From the NCBI RefSeq assembly GCF_015557635.1, contig NZ_JADNOP010000014.1, positions 41,798-105,797 of the forward strand: DNA of 64,000 nt, written 5' to 3'. The DNA comes from Fusicatenibacter saccharivorans. Lineage in GTDB: Bacteria; Bacillota; Clostridia; Lachnospirales; Lachnospiraceae. Below, one piece after another: positions 17,176-25,079 of the stretch. The notes under the pieces are model-generated. The model was not told the DNA's origin, made no database searches, and saw nothing but the letters and a program-made list of their open reading frames with translations. The translations under genes were made by a program, and so were the position numbers. The first letter of the stretch is position 1. Each line of letters begins with the position of its first letter.

Positions 17176-19461
17176 GTGGGAACAGAACAGGCGAAAACAA
17201 AAAGAAAAAAGATGATAGTACCATTGTTCTTTTTAATTCTTATCTTTTTAAACTTAATTTTTGTAAAGTTCCTTTTGAACAGGATGAACAGCTATATCGC
17301 AGAAAACGGGAAAAGCAGTATGGGAGCAGTTGTTGAACAGATACAGCAGACCTATGATCTGCAGGTGAATGGATACTACAGTCGGCTGCATATGCTTGAG
17401 GATTTTCTTACTCAAGAGGGAGTGAGATCTATTGAACTGGATAGAAACAAGAAGTTCTTTGAGGCATGGCAGAAAGAATCTGAAAGTACACTTATATTTC
17501 TCCAGGAAAATGGAAAGGCAATAACCACTGATGGAACAAAACTTCGGGTTGACATGCCAAGTAAACTTTTGTTGGATTTGAGGAACGGATATAATATTGG
17601 AAAATTGGTTTCTCTTGATTACAACCAGAAGAAAAAAGATGGTTATCTGGTTGCAATTCCATGTCAGGAATATACGATTAATGGGGAAACTTATACGGCA
17701 ATTGGAACCTTGTATGATCATTCAAAATTAGATTCCATGTTAAGTGTGAAAAGCTATAACGGGAATGCGTATCTGTTTATGCTGGATAACGACGGAAATA
17801 TTACTTATACAAATCAGAAAGAAGATAAATTTTTCAGGAACTATTTCTTGTTAAAGCATTTAAAAGGAGATCAGGCTATCACTGAGGAAGAGGCTGATTC
17901 TCTTCAAAAAAAGCTGGATGGCAGAGAACAGGGGGTAGAACTTCTGGGAAGTGACAAACCTTACTATCTGGGATACTGTCCGATAGAAAATAATAACACC
18001 ATGCTGATCTGTATTGTAGAAAAGAGTGTTGTAGATAATGTACTGAGAGATTATCAGAAAACAATAGTGTTTGAAACAATACTCATGGCAGGTTTTATAC
18101 TTTTGCTTTTTGCCGGATTATTCTACAGTATTTCCAGACGCAGTCTTGCTGAGCAAAAAGCTGAATACGAAAAAAGAAATAATGAGATTCAGACGCTGGC
18201 AATGAAGGAAATGGAGGAGTCCAATAAAAAACTGAAAAAAGCAAAGGACATTACAACGGAAGCCTTGCAGACCGCTGAAAATGCAAATAAGGCGAAAACA
18301 GATTTCCTGTCCAATATGTCACATGATATTCGTACACCAATGAATGCAATTATCGGCATGACATCATTGATCAGACATGATGCCGGTAATAAAGCGAAAG
18401 TAATAGAGTATGCAGATAAAATAGACATTTCATCACAGCATCTGTTAGGAATCATTAATGATGTTCTGGATATGAGCAAAATTGAGGCAGGAAAAACAGT
18501 TTTTAAGTATACCGATTTTTCCATCTTGGATTTTATTACAGAACTCAATACCATATTCCATTCACAGATAGACGAAAAAAATCAGACTCTTACAATCATA
18601 AAAGAAAACATCCGGCACGAGTGGGTGAACGGAGACCAGGTTCATCTGATGCAGATTTTCAGCAACTTGGTTTCTAATGCAGTGAAGTACACGCAGGAAG
18701 GTGGAAAAATTCAGTTTCTGGTAGAAGAATGTGAGACAAAGTCATCTGTCTACGCAAAGTACCGTTTCTTAGTCAGCGATAATGGCATGGGAATGTCGGC
18801 AGATTTCAAAGATACAATTTTTGATGCTTTTACTCGTGCTGAAAGTTCTATGACGAATAAGATACAGGGAACTGGTCTTGGAATGGCTATTACCAAAAAT
18901 CTGGTTGAAGCAATGGGAGGCACCATTGATGTGGAGAGTGAACTGGGCCAGGGAAGCTGTTTTGAGGTTCTTATAGATCTGAGAATAGCAGAAGATAGAT
19001 TTGTTTCTTCAGCAGAACAGGCAGAAAAGGATGAACCGGCTGGCAATGTCCTGAAAGGAATGAGGTTTCTGTGTGCAGAGGACAATGAGCTGAATGCAGA
19101 AATCCTGATGGAATTGTTAAAGATTGAGGGTGCAGAGTGTACAATCTGTGAAAATGGTAAAAGGGTCTTAGAGGCATTTGAGCAGTCTGCTCCGGGGGAT
19201 TATGACATGATCCTGATGGATGTGCAGATGCCGGTTATGAATGGTTATGAGGCAACAAAAGCAATCCGAAGAAGCTCCCATGAACTGGCAAAGACAATTC
19301 CAATCATTGCTATGACCGCCAATGCGTTTTCTGAGGATATTCAGCATTCTCTGGCAGCCGGTATGAATGCCCATGTTTCAAAACCGATTGAGATGAAGGT
19401 ACTGGAAAAGACGATCAGAAGCATAAAATCCGGCGGGGGGCACCGAAATGCAACTCATTGA
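17176..19461 (+). CDS. Membrane hybrid sensor histidine kinase with receiver
   Basis: A 761-residue kinase. TM1 (about 13-35) and TM2 (about 296-318) enclose an extracellular sensor region of roughly 260 residues of Cache type. A coiled linker, HisKA (FLSNMSHDIRTPMNA, His383), HATPase_c (DNGMGM, GTGLGM) and one receiver (MILMDVQMPVMNG, Asp682) follow. The start is GTG at 17176, only 2 bases after the lipoprotein stop, indicating translational coupling. The HisKA and receiver motifs resemble those of the upstream soluble kinase, suggesting a duplicated module. Its extracellular domain could touch the neighbouring lipoprotein; that is inference. Confidence 0.93.
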   Translation: MGTEQAKTKRKKMIVPLFFLILIFLNLIFVKFLLNRMNSYIAENGKSSMGAVVEQIQQTYDLQVNGYYSRLHMLEDFLTQEGVRSIELDRNKKFFEAWQKESESTLIFLQENGKAITTDGTKLRVDMPSKLLLDLRNGYNIGKLVSLDYNQKKKDGYLVAIPCQEYTINGETYTAIGTLYDHSKLDSMLSVKSYNGNAYLFMLDNDGNITYTNQKEDKFFRNYFLLKHLKGDQAITEEEADSLQKKLDGREQGVELLGSDKPYYLGYCPIENNNTMLICIVEKSVVDNVLRDYQKTIVFETILMAGFILLLFAGLFYSISRRSLAEQKAEYEKRNNEIQTLAMKEMEESNKKLKKAKDITTEALQTAENANKAKTDFLSNMSHDIRTPMNAIIGMTSLIRHDAGNKAKVIEYADKIDISSQHLLGIINDVLDMSKIEAGKTVFKYTDFSILDFITELNTIFHSQIDEKNQTLTIIKENIRHEWVNGDQVHLMQIFSNLVSNAVKYTQEGGKIQFLVEECETKSSVYAKYRFLVSDNGMGMSADFKDTIFDAFTRAESSMTNKIQGTGLGMAITKNLVEAMGGTIDVESELGQGSCFEVLIDLRIAEDRFVSSAEQAEKDEPAGNVLKGMRFLCAEDNELNAEILMELLKIEGAECTICENGKRVLEAFEQSAPGDYDMILMDVQMPVMNGYEATKAIRRSSHELAKTIPIIAMTANAFSEDIQHSLAAGMNAHVSKPIEMKVLEKTIRSIKSGGGHRNATH

Positions 19462-19480
19462 AAGTGACAAATGGATATGG

Positions 19481-19536
19481 AAAAGAGCTGATGAAAGAAT
19501 CTGGCATTGCCAGAACTTTCAATCAGCTCTTTTTTA
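19481..19536 (+). terminator. Terminator of the sensor cassette
   Basis: AAAAGAGCTGAT (19481-19492) pairs with ATCAGCTCTTTT (19522-19533). An inner TGAAAG/CTTTCA and TCTGGC/GCCAGA extend the stem, and a T-tract follows. Confidence 0.92.
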
Positions 19537-19550
19537 TCATCAGTTCCCTC

Positions 19551-19603
19551 TTGACATTTTTTCATTTCCTGCTATACTTATCAAAGATAATTACTAAAGA
19601 TAA
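19551..19603 (+). promoter_or_regulatory. Promoter and candidate operator of the MarR-MATE operon
   Basis: TTGACA (19551-19556) and TATACT (19573-19578) are spaced by 16 bases. Just downstream, AAAGATAA occurs twice (19583-19590 and 19596-19603), 13 bases apart. The repeats overlap the likely start of transcription and could be the MarR autoregulatory operator. Confidence 0.7.
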
Positions 19604-19633
19604 CTAAATTTCAAGAAGAAAGGACCATTTTCC

Positions 19634-20098
19634 ATGACACAGGAAAAATTAAAGCAGTTCCTGGATGCGTGTTTTGATGCAAAGCGTCTGATCGAGAAGC
19701 TCCCGGACCTGCCGGACGGTATGAAGCCGCGGCAGGTGCATGTGCTGGATGCGGTGAATGAGATTCAGAAAAAGCAGGGCTTCTGCCGCGTCAGCGACAT
19801 CAGCAGCTATATGAACACAACGCTGCCGAGCATCACCAAGCTGGTGCAGGAACTGGAGGAGAGAAATCTTCTCGTGAAACAGGCGGATGAAAAAGATAAG
19901 CGCGTGATCAACCTGACACTGACCGAAGAGGGAAAAGAGTTTGTGGAACTCCGCGTGACGCACTTTCACGGGGAATGGGCATCCCGCCTGCCAGATCTGG
20001 ACGACGCGGTGGTGGACGAATTTGTGCATGCAATCACACGGATGCAGGAAACGATGCCGGGAATAAAAGGAGTGAAAAACAATGGCAAAAGAAAATAA
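19634..20098 (+). CDS. MarR-family transcriptional regulator
   Basis: A 154-residue winged-helix regulator. The recognition region is VSDISSYMNTTLPSITKLVQ and the wing is KQADEKDKRVINLTLTEEG, both typical of MarR. It overlaps the MATE exporter gene by 17 bases, so it is likely its repressor, released by a substrate of the pump. The inducer is unknown. Confidence 0.92.
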   Translation: MTQEKLKQFLDACFDAKRLIEKLPDLPDGMKPRQVHVLDAVNEIQKKQGFCRVSDISSYMNTTLPSITKLVQELEERNLLVKQADEKDKRVINLTLTEEGKEFVELRVTHFHGEWASRLPDLDDAVVDEFVHAITRMQETMPGIKGVKNNGKRK

Positions 20099-21431
20099 GA
20101 AAGAAGTATCGTTTGTAGAGGGACCGATTTTCCAGTCCCTGATCCGTTTTGCGCTGCCGGTGCTCGGCGCGCTGATTCTGCAGGCGGCTTACGGTGCGGT
20201 CGACCTTCTCGTGGTCGGCTGGTTCGGCGATGCGTCGAGTATTTCCGCTGTCGGAACCGGAAGCAACTTCATGCAGATGGTAACACTTATCATCACCAGC
20301 CTTGCGATGGGTTCGACCGTTATGATCGGCCAGCACATCGGCGAGGGCAAGCCGGATAAGGCCGGCAAAACCGTGGGAACCTCGATTGTTCTGTTCGCCA
20401 TCATCGGTGTCGTCATGACGGTGATTCTGGAGCTGTTCGCAGGCCCGATCGCCAATATTTTACAGGTCCCGGCGGAGTCTTTTGACAAAACCGTCCTCTA
20501 CCTGCGGATCTGTTCCGGCGGTATTCTGATCATCATCGCGTACAACGTCATCAGCAGCGTGCTTCGCGGAATCGGTAATGCAAATCTGCCGCTTTTATTC
20601 GTCGGCATCGCCTGCGCAGCCAATATTGCCGGAGATCTGTTCTTCGTCGGTGTGCTGAAACTGGACGTTGCGGGAGCAGCGCTTGCGACGGTTCTGGCGC
20701 AGCTGATTTCTGTCATCGCCTCCATGGGTGTGTTGAAAAAAGGCAATCTGCCGATTGAATTCAAAAAAGAAGACTGCCGCATCGACCATGACGAGCTGAA
20801 GAAAGTCCTGAACGTCGGTGTGCCGATCGCGCTGCAGGAGACGACCGTACAGATTTCCTTCCTTGTGATCAACTCGATCATCAACGGCATGGGCCTTATG
20901 CCGTCCGCCGGATACGGTGTGGCGCAGAAGCTGACCTCATTCATCATGCTGATCCCGTCCTCTGTGATGCAGTCTGTGTCAGCATTCGTGGCACAGAACA
21001 CCGGAGCCGGAAAGAAAGACCGCGCGTGGAAGGGCTTCCTCACCGCAATCGCAACGGGCTGCTCTCTTGGAGTTGTGATTTTCTGCATCGGTTTCTTCGG
21101 TGGAAGTGTCATCTCCAGAATCTTCACGAGCGATCCGGCCGTTATCGAGCAGAGCGCCGCTTACCTGCGCGGTTTCGCACCGGAATGTATTCTGACCTGT
21201 GTGCTGTTCAGCAGCATCGGATACTTCAACGGCCGCGGCATCAGCATCCCGGTTATGATCCAGGGAATCACCTCCGCCTGCCTGATCCGTATTCCGCTGG
21301 CGCTGTTCTTCTCACACCTGCCGAATACGAACCTGACCTTCGTCGGCATGTCCACCCCGATCACAACCGTATACGGCATCTGCTTTTTCATGATCTGCTT
21401 TGCACGGTTAAAGAAAAAAGGGCAGATGTAA
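20082..21431 (+). CDS. MATE-family efflux transporter
   Basis: A 449-residue membrane protein with about 12 hydrophobic helices in two similar halves, typical of MATE drug/sodium or proton antiporters (opening EGPIFQSLIRFALPVLGALI). The ATG lies inside the upstream MarR gene, with GGAGTG upstream, indicating translational coupling. The transported substrate is unknown; xenobiotic or metabolite export is the family role. A long terminator hairpin follows. Confidence 0.93.
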   Translation: MAKENKKEVSFVEGPIFQSLIRFALPVLGALILQAAYGAVDLLVVGWFGDASSISAVGTGSNFMQMVTLIITSLAMGSTVMIGQHIGEGKPDKAGKTVGTSIVLFAIIGVVMTVILELFAGPIANILQVPAESFDKTVLYLRICSGGILIIIAYNVISSVLRGIGNANLPLLFVGIACAANIAGDLFFVGVLKLDVAGAALATVLAQLISVIASMGVLKKGNLPIEFKKEDCRIDHDELKKVLNVGVPIALQETTVQISFLVINSIINGMGLMPSAGYGVAQKLTSFIMLIPSSVMQSVSAFVAQNTGAGKKDRAWKGFLTAIATGCSLGVVIFCIGFFGGSVISRIFTSDPAVIEQSAAYLRGFAPECILTCVLFSSIGYFNGRGISIPVMIQGITSACLIRIPLALFFSHLPNTNLTFVGMSTPITTVYGICFFMICFARLKKKGQM

Positions 21432-21449
21432 TTGAATCAAACATAACAG

Positions 21450-21500
21450 AACTGCCTGGGAAACGGCACGGAGCGATCCGCCGTTTCCCAGGCAGTTTTT
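21450..21500 (+). terminator. Terminator of the MarR-MATE operon
   Basis: An 18-base perfect stem (21450-21467 with 21480-21497; AACTGCCTGGG... and ...CCCAGGCAGTT) is followed by T residues. Confidence 0.95.
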
Positions 21501-21504
21501 GGTA

Positions 21505-21533
21505 TTGTTTGTCCGGAACTTTTTTGATACAAT
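21505..21533 (+). promoter_or_regulatory. Probable promoter of the second MarR gene
   Basis: TTGTTT (21505-21510) and TACAAT (21528-21533) have a 17-base spacer, directly after the upstream terminator. Confidence 0.6.
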
Positions 21534-21594
21534 ACAGACAGAAAGAGCGGAACCCTGTTCAGAAGGGACAGAACAGACGGAAAGGGGAAGAGGA

Positions 21595-22032
21595 GTGGAT
21601 AACAGAGAAATCATCAATGAGACACTGGTCCATCTGTTTCACGAGATACAAAAACTGGAAGAAGAGGCGATCATTACCGAGGATTTCAAGGATCTGACGA
21701 ACAACGATATGCACATCATAGAAGCCGTCGGCCTGGAGGGCGGCAATATGTCATCGATCGCGGCAAAGCTCGACATCACGGTCGGATCGCTGACAACGTC
21801 GATGAACAGTCTGGTGAAAAAAGGCTACACCGAGCGGGAGCGCAGCGAGAAGGACCGCCGGATCGTCTACATCCACCTGACCGGAAAGGGACGGCAGGCA
21901 TTCCATCATCACGCAAAATTCCACGAGCAGATGACGGATGCCGTGATGGCGGAACTCGGAGAAGAGGAAGTGCAGGTGCTCGGGAAAACGCTGAAAGCGC
22001 TGACGGACTTCTTTCGGTCATATAAAAAATAG
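21595..22032 (+). CDS. MarR-family transcriptional regulator
   Basis: A 145-residue winged-helix protein. The helix-turn-helix is NMSSIAAKLDITVGSLTTSM and the wing is RERSEKDRRIVYIHLTGKG. The N-terminus (REIINETLVHLFHEIQKLEE) resembles regulators of fatty-acid genes in Firmicutes, but no fab genes are adjacent, so the target is unknown. The start is GTG at 21595 with GGGGAAGAGG just upstream; an earlier ATG would include the promoter. It is monocistronic. Confidence 0.88.
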   Translation: MDNREIINETLVHLFHEIQKLEEEAIITEDFKDLTNNDMHIIEAVGLEGGNMSSIAAKLDITVGSLTTSMNSLVKKGYTERERSEKDRRIVYIHLTGKGRQAFHHHAKFHEQMTDAVMAELGEEEVQVLGKTLKALTDFFRSYKK

Positions 22033-22036
22033 AAAC

Positions 22037-22098
22037 AAAAAGGCTTTTGCAGCCGGGACAGAATCAGAAAAATCTGTCCGGTATGCAAAAGCCTTTTT
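22037..22098. terminator. Bidirectional terminator between MarR and nth
   Basis: AAAAAGGCTTTTGCA (22037-22051) pairs with TGCAAAAGCCTTTTT (22084-22098), and CGGGACAG/CTGTCCG extends the stem inside. A- and T-tracts on both sides let it serve both convergent genes. Confidence 0.93.
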
Positions 22099-22122
22099 CG
22101 CATGGAAACGCATAGAAAAATG

Positions 22123-22764
22123 CTATTTTTCTACGCCGTTCTTCTCACAGATATCCGCGAGCACACACCGTTCACAGTGCGGTGTCGTCCTCGCAGTACA
22201 GACCTCGCGTCCGTGCTCCACAAACCGGTGGCAGAGCGAGCTTCCTTCTTCCGGCGGCACAATTTTCCAGAGTGCCATCTCCACCTTCTTCGGATCCTTG
22301 CAGTCATGCACGAGCCCGATGCGGTTGCACAGCCGGATGCAGTGCGTATCCGTCACAATCGCAGGCTTTTTGAATACATCGCCCATAATCAGGTTCGCAC
22401 TTTTCCGTCCCACGCCCGGGAGCTTCAAAAGTGCGTTAAAGTCATCCGGCACCTGGCTGTGGTACTCGTCGCGCAGCATGCGCATGCAGGCGTTGATGTC
22501 GCGTGCCTTGCTCTTTCCAAGACCGCACGGCCGCACAATTTCCTCGATTTCCTCCGGTGTCGCGTTTGCCAGCGCATCGATATCAGGATACTTTGCGTAG
22601 AGATCCTCCACCACAACATTGACCCGCGCATCGGTGCACTGTGCGGCCAGGCGGACACTGACGAGCAGCTTCCACGCCTGGTCATAGTCAAGCGTACAGT
22701 CGGCGTCAGGATATTCTTGTTTCAAACGTTCAATGACGGCAAGCGCCAGTTCTTCTTTTGTCAT
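22123..22764 (-). CDS. nth: Endonuclease III
   Basis: A 213-residue DNA glycosylase/AP lyase for oxidised pyrimidines. The helix-hairpin-helix is LPGVGRKSANLIMG with the catalytic lysine, and VTDTHCIRLCNR includes the catalytic Asp. The C-terminal [4Fe-4S] loop (CTARTTPHCERC then VLADIC) has spacing C-X7-C-X2-C-X5-C, one residue longer in the first interval than the common form. The ATG at 22764 has GGGAG 9 nt upstream. It lies downstream of the AraC gene on the same strand. Confidence 0.95.
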   Translation of the reverse strand: MTKEELALAVIERLKQEYPDADCTLDYDQAWKLLVSVRLAAQCTDARVNVVVEDLYAKYPDIDALANATPEEIEEIVRPCGLGKSKARDINACMRMLRDEYHSQVPDDFNALLKLPGVGRKSANLIMGDVFKKPAIVTDTHCIRLCNRIGLVHDCKDPKKVEMALWKIVPPEEGSSLCHRFVEHGREVCTARTTPHCERCVLADICEKNGVEK

Positions 22765-22809
22765 CGTGTTAAACTCCCATTCTCAAAGATATAAAAACAG
22801 CGAAAGCTA

Positions 22810-23685
22810 TCAGGATCCTTTCTCGCGTGCTGCCTTCCGAAGCTGCAGCGGCGTCGTGTGAAACCGCTCGCGGAAGAGGCGGTGAAACAGCTTATCGTTT
22901 GTAAAGCCATGCTTTTCCGCGAGCGTGCCGACCGGCAGATCCGTGGCGATCAGGTCGCGGTAGATGCGGGAAAGACGGTAGGAATTCAAGTATTCCAGAT
23001 ACGTCGTTTCCATGTTCTGGCGGAAGAAGCGGCAGAAATATTCCGGCTGCAGCGAGACAACATCGGCAGCCTCCTTCAGCGTAATCGGCCGCTGGTAATT
23101 TTCCTGCGTGTACGTCAGAATCGTATCGAGCCGTGTCTGCGTCCGGGAGCTCATCGGGTGGTGCGCAAGCGGGCTCTTCTCAGAAAATTTCGTGTAGAGC
23201 AGATCGAGAAACGTAAAAAGCTCCCGCTGGAATGTCAGCAGATAGCCGTCGGGCATTTCCTCATGAAGCTGCATCATCGAAAGCAGAAGACGCCGGAACT
23301 GGCTGATATTTTTCTGCACTTCCGGATTCGTACTGTCGTAGTCAATCGAGAACCAGAGCTGTGACGGATCAGGCAGATAGTTCGCAAGGAACGCATCCGG
23401 AATCTGCATCAGAATCGAGCGGTTTCCCGTGGACGGACAGCGCGCCGTGTGGATACGCCCGGAATTGATCAGCAGAAATTGCCCCGGAAGGACGGTCTTT
23501 GTGCGGTCCGAGAGCGTGACAATGGAGGAACCCTCCAGAATATAAATGATTTCCAGCGCGTCGTGCCAGTGCGGCGGCGAAAAACTGCCGAAATCGTCGG
23601 TTACACGAAATTCGATGCTGCGGTTCGGCTGCAGCGTGATGTGTTCCTGGCGTGTCTGGCGCGGCAGATGATCTTTGCGTGGCAT
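22810..23685 (-). CDS. AraC-family regulator with cupin sensor domain
   Basis: A 291-residue regulator. The N-terminal cupin (about 20-150; PPHWHDALEIIYILEG) is the probable effector pocket. The C-terminal double helix-turn-helix (about 185-285; ITLKEAADVVSLQPEYFCRF and GTLAEKHGFTNDKLFHRLF) binds DNA. Such proteins usually regulate carbohydrate or envelope genes. The divergent MraY-like gene and the nearby GH31 genes are possible targets, which is inference. GGAG lies 6 nt before the ATG. Confidence 0.92.
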   Translation of the reverse strand: MPRKDHLPRQTRQEHITLQPNRSIEFRVTDDFGSFSPPHWHDALEIIYILEGSSIVTLSDRTKTVLPGQFLLINSGRIHTARCPSTGNRSILMQIPDAFLANYLPDPSQLWFSIDYDSTNPEVQKNISQFRRLLLSMMQLHEEMPDGYLLTFQRELFTFLDLLYTKFSEKSPLAHHPMSSRTQTRLDTILTYTQENYQRPITLKEAADVVSLQPEYFCRFFRQNMETTYLEYLNSYRLSRIYRDLIATDLPVGTLAEKHGFTNDKLFHRLFRERFHTTPLQLRKAAREKGS

Positions 23686-23770
23686 AAAAAACTCCTTTTT
23701 TGTTCAACTTAGTGTATCACTATCTTATCACGAAACCCCCGAATTGGGTATAGCAATTTTTGTATGAAGT

Positions 23771-23779
23771 TGTTATAAT
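23771..23779 (+). promoter_or_regulatory. Extended -10 promoter of the MraY-like gene
   Basis: TG-T-TATAAT at 23771-23779 is an extended -10 with no strong -35, in the 167-base region divergent from the AraC gene. Confidence 0.6.
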
Positions 23780-23852
23780 AAATGAACACAAAGCCACGTC
23801 ACATACGGCTTCGTGCAAACTCAATCTAAAGAAAAGTGAAGGAAGAAAACGT

Positions 23853-24803
23853 ATGTATCAAGTATGGAGTAATTTTTTAAATCCCGGCCAGATCGCCATG
23901 CTGGGAATCGTGGTCACCTTTCTGCTGACCTTTCTGGCGTTAAAGCATCCATTTTCCTTTCTGCCGAGCGATCACGGCAGAGAATTTGCCGTAAACGGCG
24001 GCCTCTCCCGCGGAAAACTGCGCGGCGTCGGCCTCGTGATCGTCATCTGTTTCCTGATCGGAAGCGTATTGTTCCTGCCTCTTGGCGCCGAGTATGTGAT
24101 CTACGCGATCCTGCTCGTCTGCATCATGCTGAGCGGCTACCTCGATGATGCATCCGAAACCCCGTGGAGCGATTACAAAAAAGGCGCGATTGACCTCGTC
24201 ATCTCCATTGTGACCGTCATCACCTTTGTGAATTACAATTCCACCACGATCTGCTTCGGAAGCATGTCCCTTACCATTCCGAAAGTGGTCTACATAATCC
24301 TCGGCATCATCCTGATCTGGATTTCGATCAACGTTACAAACTGTTCCGACGGTGTCGACGGACTCTGCGCGAGCCTTTCCTGCGTGGTTATCTTCGCGTT
24401 CAGTATGATTTTCCACGATGTCCTTGGAAGCTTCACCGTAGCCAATTACCTGTTCGTGGCAGCGCTTCTCGCGTACCTGTATTTCAATACCTCGCCGAGC
24501 AGCATGCTGATGGGCGACGCCGGTTCGAGAGCACTTGGCTTCTACATCGCCATCCTTGCCATGCAGTCCCGCCATCCGTTCTTATATCTGCTGATGGCAG
24601 GCGTGATGATCGTCGACGGAGGAATCGGCCTTGTCAAAGTATTTTTACTCCGTTTCCTGAAAATCGCGATCCTCAAAAATACAAGAACACCGCTGCATGA
24701 CCATGTCCGCCTGAAATACAAATGGTCCGACAGTCAGGTTGTGATCCGCTTTGTGATCCTGCAGATCCTGCTGGCTGTCATTGCGTATCTGATTGTAGCA
24801 TAA
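23853..24803 (+). CDS. MraY/WecA-like polyprenyl-phosphate sugar phosphotransferase
   Basis: A 316-residue multi-pass membrane protein of the glycosyltransferase 4 (PNPT) superfamily, which moves a sugar-1-phosphate from a UDP-sugar to polyprenyl phosphate. It has the paired-Asp motif GYLDDASE, the NCSDGVDGL motif, MGDAGSRALGF, and TPLHDHVRLKY in place of the PxHHHFE of classical MraY. It stands alone outside a dcw cluster, so it may be the lipid I enzyme or a paralogue for another wall polymer. The ATG at 23853 fits a GGAAG site; an upstream ATG would add a non-membrane 31 residues. Confidence 0.82.
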   Translation: MYQVWSNFLNPGQIAMLGIVVTFLLTFLALKHPFSFLPSDHGREFAVNGGLSRGKLRGVGLVIVICFLIGSVLFLPLGAEYVIYAILLVCIMLSGYLDDASETPWSDYKKGAIDLVISIVTVITFVNYNSTTICFGSMSLTIPKVVYIILGIILIWISINVTNCSDGVDGLCASLSCVVIFAFSMIFHDVLGSFTVANYLFVAALLAYLYFNTSPSSMLMGDAGSRALGFYIAILAMQSRHPFLYLLMAGVMIVDGGIGLVKVFLLRFLKIAILKNTRTPLHDHVRLKYKWSDSQVVIRFVILQILLAVIAYLIVA

Positions 24804-24818
24804 GAAAAAACACAAGAG

Positions 24819-24867
24819 AAACGGGAGTGTGTCTTTTGCAGACGTCTGCGGGGCACACTCCCGTTTT
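24819..24867 (+). terminator. Terminator of the MraY-like gene
   Basis: AAACGGGAGTGTG (24819-24831) pairs with CACACTCCCGTTT (24854-24866). The loop holds the palindrome GCAGACGTCTGC. Confidence 0.9.
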
Positions 24868-25079
24868 GCATCTCAGCCTCCGAATACACCAAAAAGATAG
24901 AAAAAGATAATATCGCCGTATTTTTTCACAGAATCCGCCCTGTTTTCGAAAGCAAGAGTGTGGTAGTATAAAATTACCAAAAAATGTCAGCCTGAAACAA
25001 TAATTCTGTAAAGATTGATGAAAAGAAAGTGCTTTCAGCTATCTGTTTCAGGTTCATCCAATCAGGAGGTAATGAAAAG
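24868..25079 (+). other. Upstream region of the GH31 alpha-xylosidase
   Basis: About 210 bases without a gene. TGGTA...TACCA flanks a TATAAA at 24967-24972, and a TTTCGAAA-centred palindrome lies near 24943-24950. Either could be part of a sugar-responsive promoter, but I could not match a consensus operator. Confidence 0.35.

Noticed and set aside
24941..24955. Catabolite-responsive element near TGTTTTCGAAAGCA
   Set aside because: It is palindromic but mismatches the cre consensus at several core positions.
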